Shown here: in pieces, positions 32,233-40,414 of the stretch
Position numbering within the stretch: the stretch's first letter is position 1
How the letters are laid out: each line of letters starts with the position of its first letter
Source: CAZASK01 sp964487845
GTDB taxonomy: Bacteria > Chlamydiota > Chlamydiia > Chlamydiales > FEN-1388
DNA: 64,000 nucleotides
Reading direction: 5' to 3'
Assembly (NCBI GenBank): GCA_964487845.1
Contig: CAZASK010000006.1
Coordinates: forward strand, 21,518-85,517
The notes under the pieces: model-generated
What the model was told of the DNA's origin: nothing
What the model saw: only the letters and a program-made list of their open reading frames with translations
Database searches by the model: none
Made by a program: the position numbers and the translations under genes

Positions 32233-33600
32233 TTATTTTCCCATTAAATTTATATTGTTTAATGCTTCTTGTAAAATGACTTGTTGATGGAGATTGTTCT
32301 TTTTACTTGCCAGATCCCATTTTATTTGAGCAGTCTTAAGGAAGACTGGTTTAGTCTTGCAAACCAATAGTTTTTCAAGTATGTATAAATCATCTTTACT
32401 ATCGTATAGAGGGTTTGTTTTCAGATCAAGCAGTACGAGAGCTAATTGAGAGTAATCAGTAGTAGAGTTGCCATTTGTATCACGCGTTGAGGTATCTTTC
32501 CACTCTGCACACATAACCATATGTTTTATGTTATGGATCACTTCTACTTGAGTAGATGACTTGTGTTGTCGTTCTTTGAGCCTTTCGAATAGAAGAGCTA
32601 CCTCTGTAAGGCAGAGTCGTTTGCATGGAGGGAGTTGCGCGGCAAGAGAAAAAGTGGTGTCGGAGACGTGGGGCGCTGTGCAAGCAAAAAGAAAACCTGG
32701 AATATAGTCGTTTTGTTGTAAGGACTTGGTGAGCATGATGAAGCTATTATGGAGGGATTCATCAAGTTTTTCTAGCCATGTGTGGTCCACGTTCTCACTA
32801 AATGGCGTCCCATTAGAATCGCCTGTATAAAAATAATAGAGCAGTTCGAATCCATACCGTGCATTATTGACATGAGAGATGATTGATTGTAGAAGGTATA
32901 AGACTAGTTGTTCGGGTTTTGTTTTGCATATATCAGAAAAGAGGACTGCTAGAGAATGAATAACATGTATCTGCTCTTTTGTTTTGAGTGGGGATTTTTT
33001 TTCCCATTGTAAAAACAGGTGAGAGATCATTACAGGAAGCGCTTTTATAGGGTCCATGAGATGATTTTTTTCGAAAGCCCTATTTGTCAATTTGGATAAG
33101 CAAAGCATTTCTTTTTGATCATATGACGTTTCAGAGCAGACGGTTTTTATCTCAGAATGATTTACAAAATTTTTTATATGTTTTTCAAAAGAGCATTCAC
33201 TGGATTTTTCATCCCACTCTTGTGAATTGATGATGTGAGAGATTGAGTCATTACCGAGTTTTTGTGCCTTTTTGAGTTGGATGAAATAATCGGGTAGTGT
33301 GGAAATAAATAACTCAAGAAAGAGAGGATTGTGTGATTTGTCATAGAGAGCTAAGTAGAGTAAAAGACACCCTTGTAGTTCTCGTAGCTGTGGGAGCTTA
33401 TACGCACAGAAGTTGTTTTTCAGTTCATCTTCTGCTTTTTCAATAAACTGTTTACAATATAGACCCGACGGCCAGTCCAGCATTGCTTGATCAAGTAGTT
33501 GGACACTTTGCTTTTGCGTGGTGTCTTCAAGACATAATTGTTCGAGCTCCTGTAGATTGAAAAATGAATGAGATTTTGGAATTGGACAGAGTGGATTCAT
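32233..33600 (-). CDS. Unknown 455-residue protein in the plsB operon
   Basis: A 455-residue protein without a motif I recognise. It appears all-helical: LYLALYDKSHNPLFLELFIS, LVLYLLQSIISHVNNARYGF, LTEVALLFERLKERQHKSST. No signal peptide, no membrane segment. Cysteines are frequent. AGGAAGG six bases before ATG 33600 is a strong ribosome site. It starts 15 bases after the plsB stop, so it is co-transcribed with rng and plsB. The helical-array appearance could suggest a TPR- or HEAT-like scaffold, but the repeats are not regular enough to claim this. Confidence 0.55.
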   Translation of the reverse strand: MNPLCPIPKSHSFFNLQELEQLCLEDTTQKQSVQLLDQAMLDWPSGLYCKQFIEKAEDELKNNFCAYKLPQLRELQGCLLLYLALYDKSHNPLFLELFISTLPDYFIQLKKAQKLGNDSISHIINSQEWDEKSSECSFEKHIKNFVNHSEIKTVCSETSYDQKEMLCLSKLTNRAFEKNHLMDPIKALPVMISHLFLQWEKKSPLKTKEQIHVIHSLAVLFSDICKTKPEQLVLYLLQSIISHVNNARYGFELLYYFYTGDSNGTPFSENVDHTWLEKLDESLHNSFIMLTKSLQQNDYIPGFLFACTAPHVSDTTFSLAAQLPPCKRLCLTEVALLFERLKERQHKSSTQVEVIHNIKHMVMCAEWKDTSTRDTNGNSTTDYSQLALVLLDLKTNPLYDSKDDLYILEKLLVCKTKPVFLKTAQIKWDLASKKNNLHQQVILQEALNNINLMGK

Positions 33601-33615
33601 AAAGTCCTTCCTATA

Positions 33616-34623
33616 TTAGGTATTATGAAAACGTTCGTGATTTTCCTTTACCTGCTGCCACATAGCTAGAGCTCGTATTTTACGCTCCTGCTTCTTGTCA
33701 TCGACTATCTGTCCTTGTGGTTTATCGAAAGACCACTCTGGACTAAAATGGAGGTGTGCTGGAGAAAAGAGGGTTGAGCGGAGTTCTCCGATCGTCTGGT
33801 GAGGTACGACTGGAGGGGGTAAGAGTGCATACGTTGAAAGAGCGAGTGTATGAAAATGCGTTTTGGTCTTTGCTCGCTGGGCAATCAGATAGAGCATTTC
33901 TATGCTTTGAGGATCAAAGGGTGCAACCTCAATTACTTTCTCTTCGTTGAGACGATCGCGGCCGCCGCTAGGAGCAATATAGATACATTTACCGCCTTCT
34001 CGAAGAAGCTCTTCCATCACTTTCAGTGTTTTTTGATTGTGCCTTATTTTTTCAGATTTTTGCTCAGGAGGCTGATCTAAATATTTTTTTGAGTAGATAC
34101 AGAGTAGGTTTCTTCCCAGGCTAAATGGAATCGCGAGTGGATCTGTAATGACTCGATGACCGGCTACAAAAATCATATTTTCTGCCAAATAGGGATGTTC
34201 TTTTTCTATCAGTAAGCTGATAATTTGTGGGTCGATTTCAGTTTGGTGATTTGAAAAGAGGATCGCATTTTCCTTCTTTTGAATGGCCTCTTGTATTTTG
34301 CCCAATGCTTCTTTACCTCGTACAGTAGAGTGAGAGATGTCGAGCAGGGGGCGCACAAAGTCAAGCCCAAAACGATAGTAGTCAAATGGGGAGCGAAGAG
34401 CTGTATGAAAAGGTTGAAATTGATAAGGGGTTGCTATTTGCTCTGCTACAAGCTTGAAAAAAAGAGTAAAACGGTCCAGGACAATGTCTAGTGAGTGACC
34501 GCTTGCCCGCGCTGCTCGTGCATAGCTCACTAAAAATTCCTTCACCTCACTCTTCATGTGCTCAGGAATGAGGGGCGAATCTAACAACTTGAGCAGAGGA
34601 TCTGTTTCACTCGTAGCATCCAT
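33616..34623 (-). CDS. plsB: Glycerol-3-phosphate acyltransferase, plastid-type PlsB
   Basis: A 335-residue soluble-type glycerol-3-phosphate acyltransferase. The catalytic NHQTEID (H-x4-D) is followed by MIFVAGHRVITDPLAIPFSL, GRNLLCIYSKKYLD and YIAPSGGRDRL, the four acyltransferase blocks in the arrangement of plant plastid ATS1 and of chlamydial CT807. It transfers an acyl chain from acyl-ACP to sn-1 of glycerol 3-phosphate. The N-terminal ~90 residues form a helical bundle as in the squash enzyme. It is co-directional with rng ten bases upstream, as recalled for CT807-CT808. plsX lies 3 kb away, consistent with a phospholipid gene neighbourhood. Confidence 0.88.
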   Translation of the reverse strand: MDATSETDPLLKLLDSPLIPEHMKSEVKEFLVSYARAARASGHSLDIVLDRFTLFFKLVAEQIATPYQFQPFHTALRSPFDYYRFGLDFVRPLLDISHSTVRGKEALGKIQEAIQKKENAILFSNHQTEIDPQIISLLIEKEHPYLAENMIFVAGHRVITDPLAIPFSLGRNLLCIYSKKYLDQPPEQKSEKIRHNQKTLKVMEELLREGGKCIYIAPSGGRDRLNEEKVIEVAPFDPQSIEMLYLIAQRAKTKTHFHTLALSTYALLPPPVVPHQTIGELRSTLFSPAHLHFSPEWSFDKPQGQIVDDKKQERKIRALAMWQQVKENHERFHNT

Positions 34624-34633
34624 GGATCACCAT

Positions 34634-36178
34634 TTATACTTCGATAAGTTTTTGGTTTATTGAAGAGAAAAAACGCCATTCGTTTAAGTGAAGTTCATCG
34701 AGTACGCCCCACTCTAATCGCGCATTCATTGATTCGGCAACGGTTTGAAAATGTTCTTTATCCCCGCATTCTTCTAAATAGTGATCAAGCTGAGGATGGA
34801 CTGTAAGTTTAAGGGCAAATTGCTGACCGATAGCAATCACTTTTTTGAGTTGGCGCTCAATTTCAATGGAGATGCTCTCATGAGTTTTTATCGATCCCGA
34901 GCCAGCGCAATAGGGACAATTTGTGTAAATTGTTTGCATCAGAGATCCTCGACTTCTTTGCCGTGTCATTTCTACTAGTCCCAGCTCGCTCATACCAAGA
35001 AGTGTACATTTTGCAGAGTCTTCTTTCATGCAATCTTTAAAGTGATCCAGAACACGTCGTTGATTTTTCCGTGATCTCATGTCAATAAAATCACAAATGA
35101 CAAGTCCGCCAATATTGCGGATACGTAGTTGGCGAGCGATCTCCTCTGCAGCTTCCAAGTTGATACGTACCAATGTTTCTTCTACGTCCTGAGCATTCGT
35201 GCTTTTACTTCTGCCTGAGTTGACGTCAATGGTGTGCATCGCCTCTGTTTGGTCAAAGAATAAATAGCCGCCGCTACCCAGCCAAATTTTATGGCGTAAG
35301 CTCTTTTCGATTTCCTTTTCTACGCCGAATCGCTCAAACATGGGCATTTTATCTCTATAAAATTCTATGCGTAGAGGATGTTCACTGGCATATGGGGCAT
35401 ACAGTTTTTTACAGTGTTGATAGGTGTTGTAATCATCTACAAGGAGTCGATCAAACCGTTTGTCAACAGCCGTCATCACCGTTTTTTTGATGAGATCAGA
35501 CTCTTCATAGAGTAGCCCAGCACCAGGAGTGCGATTGAAATTTTCCATGATCGTTTGCCATGTACGCATGAGTTCTGTCGCCTCGCTGACAAGCATCTCT
35601 TGAGTTGCATTTTGACTTGCTGTGCGGCATATCAAGCCCATATTTTTTGGGAAATCAAATGATCGGATGATTCTTTTTAGACGATCTCTTGATTGCGAGT
35701 CTTCAATTTTTCGGGATACACCTCTGTGAGGAGAGTTTGGCAGAAGCACGAGATAGCGACCGGGGAGAGAGATTTTTGAAGTAAGGCGTGCTCCTTTGCT
35801 GCCTATTGGTTCTTTTACAACCTGTACAATCACTGATTGGTCGAGTTTGAGAATTTGGTCGATTTTTTGATTTTGAGCTTTTGTGGTGTCTAATTTAGAG
35901 ATGTCGTAGTCGAGATCGAAGTCCATGTCGAACATCTCTTCAAATTTCTTTGTATTTTCGATAATATCAGAGATGTGGATAAAGCCATTTTCTCCGGCTT
36001 GGATGTAGATGAATGCCGATTGAATATTGTGAAGGATGTTGGTAACTTTCCCTTTATAGATATTACCAGTAATTTGTCTCTCTTGCTTTCTTTCTACCGT
36101 AAGATCATGAAGAACGCCTTTTTTAAGGGTAGCCGCACGTATTTCTTTGGTTTCAATATTGAGTAAGATTTCTTGCAT
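34634..36178 (-). CDS. rng: Ribonuclease G/E family endoribonuclease
   Basis: A 514-residue RNase E/G catalytic protein. S1 RNA-binding domain near residues 37-120 (GNIYKGKVTNILHNIQSAFI, GENGFIHISD), then IWLGSGGYLFFDQTEAMHTI, DVNSGRS and ICDFIDMRSRKNQRRV with the magnesium-binding Asp residues, and zinc-link cysteines in TNCPYCAGSGS. It lacks the long C-terminal scaffold of RNase E, so it is RNase G-sized. It cleaves single-stranded AU-rich RNA, maturing rRNA and starting mRNA decay. GAGG seven bases before ATG 36178. It heads the operon with plsB, the order recalled for CT808-CT807 in C. trachomatis. Confidence 0.9.
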   Translation of the reverse strand: MQEILLNIETKEIRAATLKKGVLHDLTVERKQERQITGNIYKGKVTNILHNIQSAFIYIQAGENGFIHISDIIENTKKFEEMFDMDFDLDYDISKLDTTKAQNQKIDQILKLDQSVIVQVVKEPIGSKGARLTSKISLPGRYLVLLPNSPHRGVSRKIEDSQSRDRLKRIIRSFDFPKNMGLICRTASQNATQEMLVSEATELMRTWQTIMENFNRTPGAGLLYEESDLIKKTVMTAVDKRFDRLLVDDYNTYQHCKKLYAPYASEHPLRIEFYRDKMPMFERFGVEKEIEKSLRHKIWLGSGGYLFFDQTEAMHTIDVNSGRSKSTNAQDVEETLVRINLEAAEEIARQLRIRNIGGLVICDFIDMRSRKNQRRVLDHFKDCMKEDSAKCTLLGMSELGLVEMTRQRSRGSLMQTIYTNCPYCAGSGSIKTHESISIEIERQLKKVIAIGQQFALKLTVHPQLDHYLEECGDKEHFQTVAESMNARLEWGVLDELHLNEWRFFSSINQKLIEV

Positions 36179-36291
36179 GTGAAGTCCTCGGAATAAGTTA
36201 GTTCCTAATCATACCTTTTCAAAGTCATTTCTCGAAACCTGGAAATACTGTATACTCCTTCTTTTTCTCATCTCAGTAAGGTAGACGCTCA

Positions 36292-37488
36292 ATGGCAAAA
36301 TTACATGTAGGAGGAGGATCGCTCCTTGTTGCAGGCACTTCAGTTGGTGCTGGTATGTTAGGTCTTCCAGTGGTTGCAGGTGCGGCAGGTTTCATCCCTG
36401 CTCTTTTTACTGTTATCTTCTGTTGGGGATTTATGTGTATGACGGGACTTCTCTATGCAGAGCTTGCATGTACATACAAAGATGATGCCAACATTTTGAG
36501 TATGGCGGGTAGAACGTTAGGGCGGATAGGCAAGCCCATTACTTTAGCGGTGTATTTATTTTTTTTCTATTCGCTAACAGTTGCCTATTTTATTATTGGG
36601 GGAGATATTTTATCGCTTGTTACCCCGAGCGTTTTTGGTGTACAAGAGAGAATTTTTCTCTTTGCTTGCCTGTTCGTGCCGGTTGTGGCCGTCGGCAAGA
36701 GATTAGTCGACCCGTGTAATCGTCTGTGCATGTGGGGGCTTTTTGCCGCCTATTTTTGCTTTATTGGAGTAGGAGCTTCATCTGTACACTCAGAGAATCT
36801 ATGGATGAAAGAATGGAGTGTAGCAGCTTTTGTCATGCCAGTAGCCTTTGCTTCGTTTGGCTTTCAAGGCACTATTCCTACACTTGCAAGTTGGATGGGC
36901 TATGATATTAAAAATATTAAAAAATCAATTGTTATCGGCACGTTGATTACCCTTGCGATATATATCGTCTGGTTGCTGTTGATTCTTGGGATTGTCCCTT
37001 ATGTAGGAGATGGCGGCCTCCAGGATGCATTGAGTCAAGGATATGATGCTATTAAGCCTCTTGAGCGCTTTACGAATAATCGTGCTGTAGTTTTTATTGG
37101 GCAGTCTTTTGCTTTCTTTGCACTCGTAACTTCATTTTTAGGAGTGGGCTCAGGACTTGTTGACTTTGTCGCTGACGCATGTCGTTTTGATGTGAAAACA
37201 AAGAAAGCGCGGCTTACAGCGCTTGCCATCGCATTTTTCCCACCTCTTGTATTTTCCTGCTTTTACCCTCATATTTTCTTAGAAGCACTCGGGTATGCTG
37301 GAGGATTTGGATCGGCGCTTTTGTTAGGTGCTTTACCTATTGCGATGGTGTTTTTTGCAAAGTATCGATACAAGACGCTCACAACAGAGGCTTTTTATAC
37401 AAAAAAGTGGGCACTTACAGCGCTCTTTATATGCGTATTATTTGAAATTGGCTGCGAATGCATCCATCTTCTTGTACGAAATCAATAA
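36292..37488 (+). CDS. tyrP: Aromatic amino acid permease (TyrP/Mtr family)
   Basis: A 398-residue inner-membrane transporter with about 11 helices. The first helix has the family signature GGSLLVAGTSVGAGMLGLPV, the unwound-helix substrate and ion site of the hydroxy/aromatic amino acid permeases (HAAAP family, LeuT fold), and SFGFQGTIPTLASWMGYDIK is the second conserved block. It probably imports tyrosine or tryptophan with protons; C. trachomatis has two such genes (CT817, CT818). TAAGGT nine bases before ATG 36292. Substrate cannot be separated from sequence. The end of the gene contains the presumed rpmF promoter. Confidence 0.8.
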   Translation: MAKLHVGGGSLLVAGTSVGAGMLGLPVVAGAAGFIPALFTVIFCWGFMCMTGLLYAELACTYKDDANILSMAGRTLGRIGKPITLAVYLFFFYSLTVAYFIIGGDILSLVTPSVFGVQERIFLFACLFVPVVAVGKRLVDPCNRLCMWGLFAAYFCFIGVGASSVHSENLWMKEWSVAAFVMPVAFASFGFQGTIPTLASWMGYDIKNIKKSIVIGTLITLAIYIVWLLLILGIVPYVGDGGLQDALSQGYDAIKPLERFTNNRAVVFIGQSFAFFALVTSFLGVGSGLVDFVADACRFDVKTKKARLTALAIAFFPPLVFSCFYPHIFLEALGYAGGFGSALLLGALPIAMVFFAKYRYKTLTTEAFYTKKWALTALFICVLFEIGCECIHLLVRNQ

Positions 37489-37501
37489 AACGAGCTATAC
37501 T
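37472..37501 (+). promoter_or_regulatory. Putative promoter of rpmF-plsX
   Basis: TTGTAC (37472-37477), 18-bp spacer, TATACT (37496-37501), lying at the end of the permease gene and 36 bases before rpmF. Confidence 0.5.
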
Positions 37502-37537
37502 TCATGCAAGTTACTATAATTTTGGAGAATTCATCAC

Positions 37538-37714
37538 ATGGCAGTACCACGTAATAGACACTCAAATGCACGCAAAAACACAAAGCGCGCACACCATGCT
37601 AAGACACCTAAGTGCCTTTCTACTTGTTCAAATTGTAGAGCAAAGAAGATGCCTCATACTACATGCCCATCTTGTGGTCACTATGCAGGCAAGCTTGTTC
37701 TCTCGGTTGAATAA
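37538..37714 (+). CDS. rpmF: Ribosomal protein L32
   Basis: A 58-residue L32. It begins MAVPRNRHSNARKNTKRAHH, continues AKTPKCLSTCSNCRAKKMPH and TTCPSCGHYAG, with two CxxC pairs (CSNC and CPSC) forming a zinc ribbon, and ends LVLSVE. GGAG lies about ten bases before the ATG. plsX follows four bases after the stop, the usual rpmF-plsX pairing. L32 is a small basic protein of the large ribosomal subunit. Overlapping frames in this stretch are not coding. Confidence 0.93.
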   Translation: MAVPRNRHSNARKNTKRAHHAKTPKCLSTCSNCRAKKMPHTTCPSCGHYAGKLVLSVE

Positions 37715-37718
37715 ATAG

Positions 37719-38648
37719 ATGCGAGATCATGTCATAGGCGTTGATCTCATGGGGGGGGATATTTCCCCCTTGCTCGTTTTTGAAGCAGCGCTCGATGTGC
37801 TCACTGTACATCCGAGTATTCGCTTTTGTTTTTTTACAACTTCTCAATTTGTTCCTTCTGTGTCTTCTCCACATGAGGTGATCATATGTCGCGATTTTGT
37901 GGAGCCTTCGTCTGATCCTATGCGGGCGGTACGTACCCAAAAACAGTCTACATTATGTGTTGCCGTTGACAAGCTTCATGAGCGAGTGTGCGACGCTTTG
38001 GTAACTACTGCGAATACTGGGGCTTTGCTCACGAAAGTTGCTATGACCCTTCCATTTTTACCAGGATGTGATCGTCCTGCGCTTGTTACTGAATTCCCAG
38101 GTAAAGAAAAAATGATTGCCGTGCTCGATGTAGGCGCTTCTGTGCAGGCTCGAGTCTCTCAGCTTGTGCAATTTGCTGTTTTAGGAGCTCGTTATGTGCA
38201 TGAAGTGTATGGAAGAGCATGTCCGAAAGTTGCATTATTGAATATCGGTGTTGAACATAAAAAAGGCACTTTAGAGCTTCGTGAGGCGTATAGGGAGCTT
38301 GCTGAGAGATCAGATGATTCATTCCAATTTGTTGGAAATGTTGAGCCTCATCATGTTTTCACAGCTGATATCGATGTCTTAGTTACAAATGGATTCACCG
38401 GAAATATTTTCTTAAAGGCAGTGGAAGGGACTGCTATGTATATTAGAGAGCTTCTCAAAACGATATCTGAAGCGGATACAGCTGTGTGTGCAGCTCTTGA
38501 GAAAAAGCTGTATCAACGATCTTTTCATGGGGCATTTGTGATTGGAGTTGCCGCTCCTATCATGAAATGTCATGGTTTTTCTACAAAGCAAGAGATAACC
38601 CAAGCTATCACCTCTCTTGTGTATAGACTGCCTCATAATAATCATTAG
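37719..38648 (+). CDS. plsX: Phosphate acyltransferase PlsX
   Basis: A 309-residue PlsX. N-terminal VIGVDLMGGDISPLLVFEAA, then CVAVDKLHERVCDALVTTAN with TGALLTKVA, RPALVTEFPG, VALLNIGVEHKKGT, and DIDVLVTNGFTGNIFLKAVE. PlsX makes acyl-phosphate from acyl-ACP, which PlsY uses to acylate glycerol 3-phosphate; this organism also has plastid-type plsB nearby, so both entry routes may exist. The membrane-peripheral enzyme is normally ~330 residues, so length is slightly short but all blocks are present. It is co-transcribed with rpmF. Confidence 0.9.
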   Translation: MRDHVIGVDLMGGDISPLLVFEAALDVLTVHPSIRFCFFTTSQFVPSVSSPHEVIICRDFVEPSSDPMRAVRTQKQSTLCVAVDKLHERVCDALVTTANTGALLTKVAMTLPFLPGCDRPALVTEFPGKEKMIAVLDVGASVQARVSQLVQFAVLGARYVHEVYGRACPKVALLNIGVEHKKGTLELREAYRELAERSDDSFQFVGNVEPHHVFTADIDVLVTNGFTGNIFLKAVEGTAMYIRELLKTISEADTAVCAALEKKLYQRSFHGAFVIGVAAPIMKCHGFSTKQEITQAITSLVYRLPHNNH

Positions 38649-38652
38649 AAGT

Positions 38653-39279
38653 CTATTCATGACAAGGAGTTGCTTGCTGTAACCTTGCTGCACAAGCTTC
38701 GATAGGCTCATCATCTTCAAAGGTGATAGGATCATGGAAGTGGATTTCTACTTTTGCAAAGGGAAGCGGTATTTTAAAGCGGTCCCAGCTTTTTAATGTG
38801 GCGACCGAAGAGGCTGTCCACGTAAAGGGGAAAATGCGGGCTTGAGTTTGTTGACCTGCGATGATAACCCCTGGTTTTACTTCATAGCATGGTCCTCTGG
38901 GCCCATCTGGAGTAATAAAAGCTACCTGCTTATTTTTTAGTGCTCGTATCATCTCAATAAGTGCTTGATACCGCTTTTTATGTCCTATGCGAATGACATC
39001 AATTTTGCAAAAGTTTGTAGCAAAAAGCGTCGGTATATCGCCATCTCGACTTTTGCTGATAAGAGCTGTATATTTCACCGATTTTGTAAGATAGAGGGGA
39101 AGATACGCTGCCAAAAAAAGTCTATTATGCCACATAGAGAGCATTACTGGTGGGCCATTTCTTGATTGCTGCTCTTCACAAGCTGTGAGAAAGTGTTCGA
39201 GGCCATGCACACGTATACGAAGTGTTTTTGTAAGAAGCACAAAAGTCCAAGTCAGCAGTAGCGATAAAAGTCGTTTCAT
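38653..39279 (-). CDS. DUF374 lysophospholipid-acyltransferase-like protein
   Basis: A 208-residue protein with a hydrophobic N-terminus (LLSLLLTWTFVLLTKTLRI) and the DUF374 layout: VMLSMWHNRLFLAAYLP, ALISKSRDGDIPTLFATNF, then AFITPDGPRGPCYEVKPGVI and FPFTWTASSVATLKSWDRFK. DUF374 is related to the acyltransferases acting on lipid A or phospholipids (LpxL/PlsC superfamily), though the catalytic HxxxxD is changed to HNRLF here. It overlaps the lpxB stop by four bases (ATGA), so the pair is translationally coupled, pointing to a role in lipid A or outer membrane lipid assembly. Confidence 0.75.
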   Translation of the reverse strand: MKRLLSLLLTWTFVLLTKTLRIRVHGLEHFLTACEEQQSRNGPPVMLSMWHNRLFLAAYLPLYLTKSVKYTALISKSRDGDIPTLFATNFCKIDVIRIGHKKRYQALIEMIRALKNKQVAFITPDGPRGPCYEVKPGVIIAGQQTQARIFPFTWTASSVATLKSWDRFKIPLPFAKVEIHFHDPITFEDDEPIEACAARLQQATPCHE

Positions 39280-40406
39280 CTCAGAAGCTCCAGTATGGCT
39301 TCTGTAGCGATTGTAGAAGGAAGATTTCCAGCATCTAAAAATGGCGTTATATCTGGTACTGTTTGCATTTCTTGGATCTTTGAAAAAGCATGTGCAACCA
39401 TCTGCTCTTTTACGTTATACCCAATGCATTCAGGAAATATCTCTTTATTGAATACAATATTCACAATGCAATAGTAGGGCAATTGAAGACGGAAAATATA
39501 TTTTGCAAAGAGGTAGTTGAGAAGGCTGAGTGAGTAGGTGACAACAGTCGGCACTTGAAAGAGTGCAAGCTCTAATGTCACTGTCCCTGATTTGGCGATA
39601 GCATAGGATGCTTGTTGCATGAGCTCATATCTCTTTTCAAATAGGACAAGTTGGACTGAATCGACCGCTCTTGCAGCTGATCTCACTATGTTTTCAATGA
39701 GTGGGATATGTTCTGTGCGAGCAACAGAAATAGCGACTTTTCCAGAAAAATTGCGTACAGCATCCAGTTGCAGCTTTAAATTGTGCTTGATTTCAGAGGT
39801 TCTACTTCCTGGAAAGAGGGCAACAAGCGGCTCGCTTGTTGCAACATGTTTTTCTTTGGGGATCACCTCTAAGAGAGGATGTCCGCAAAAAAGGGTTTTT
39901 AGAGTGCTTTTTTTACACATCTCAGCTTCAAAGGAAAAAAGAACAAGTAGAAGGTCGTAGTCTCTTTCTAGAGCTTGTAGACGATGTTTTTTATACGCCC
40001 AGATCGTCGGTGCCACATATTGAACAATTTTTCCTTTATAACCGCTTTTTCGAAGTGACTTGGCAAGTCGAAGAGAAAATGAGGGTTGATCGATGAGAAT
40101 GATGCATGCAGGGTTTTGTTGAAGTACTGCTCGTTTCAGAGTATAAAAACAAGAGATCAGCTGAGGAAGCTTGTAGAGAACGGCTCCGATCCCCATTACT
40201 TGAAATGAAGAGAAGGGGACGAGGGGGACAAGACCACTTTTCACCATCGAGTCAGCGCCACAGCCAAAGAACCGAAGAGAGGGTCTTTTCTTTTTTAGCG
40301 CTTCGATAAGGGCAGCGCCGTACAGGCTGGCACTGATTTCTCCTGCGATCACGAAGATATGATCCTCATTGACTGCTGTATGCTGTTGCCTGTCTTGCCA
40401 ATTCAT
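39276..40406 (-). CDS. lpxB: Lipid-A-disaccharide synthase
   Basis: A 376-residue LpxB, a GT-B glycosyltransferase (family GT19). The N-terminal IFVIAGEISASLYGAALIEA has the GExSxxxxG block, then FFGCGADSM, ILIDQPSFSLRLAKSLRKSG, KIVQYVAPTIWAYKKHRLQA (PxxWAW-like), and ALFPGSRTSEIKHNLKL; the C-terminal KSGTVTLELALFQVP is the nucleotide-sugar site. It joins lipid X and UDP-2,3-diacylglucosamine to give the lipid A disaccharide; its partner hydrolase LpxG is at 18-19 kb. The order pcnB-lpxB matches CT410/CT411. Spacing to pcnB is eight bases. Confidence 0.9.
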   Translation of the reverse strand: MNWQDRQQHTAVNEDHIFVIAGEISASLYGAALIEALKKKRPSLRFFGCGADSMVKSGLVPLVPFSSFQVMGIGAVLYKLPQLISCFYTLKRAVLQQNPACIILIDQPSFSLRLAKSLRKSGYKGKIVQYVAPTIWAYKKHRLQALERDYDLLLVLFSFEAEMCKKSTLKTLFCGHPLLEVIPKEKHVATSEPLVALFPGSRTSEIKHNLKLQLDAVRNFSGKVAISVARTEHIPLIENIVRSAARAVDSVQLVLFEKRYELMQQASYAIAKSGTVTLELALFQVPTVVTYSLSLLNYLFAKYIFRLQLPYYCIVNIVFNKEIFPECIGYNVKEQMVAHAFSKIQEMQTVPDITPFLDAGNLPSTIATEAILELLR

Positions 40407-40414
40407 AATTGGTA

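Noticed and set aside
37458..37718. 86-codon frame over the rpmF locus
   Set aside because: The L32 zinc-ribbon protein is encoded in another frame at 37538-37714.
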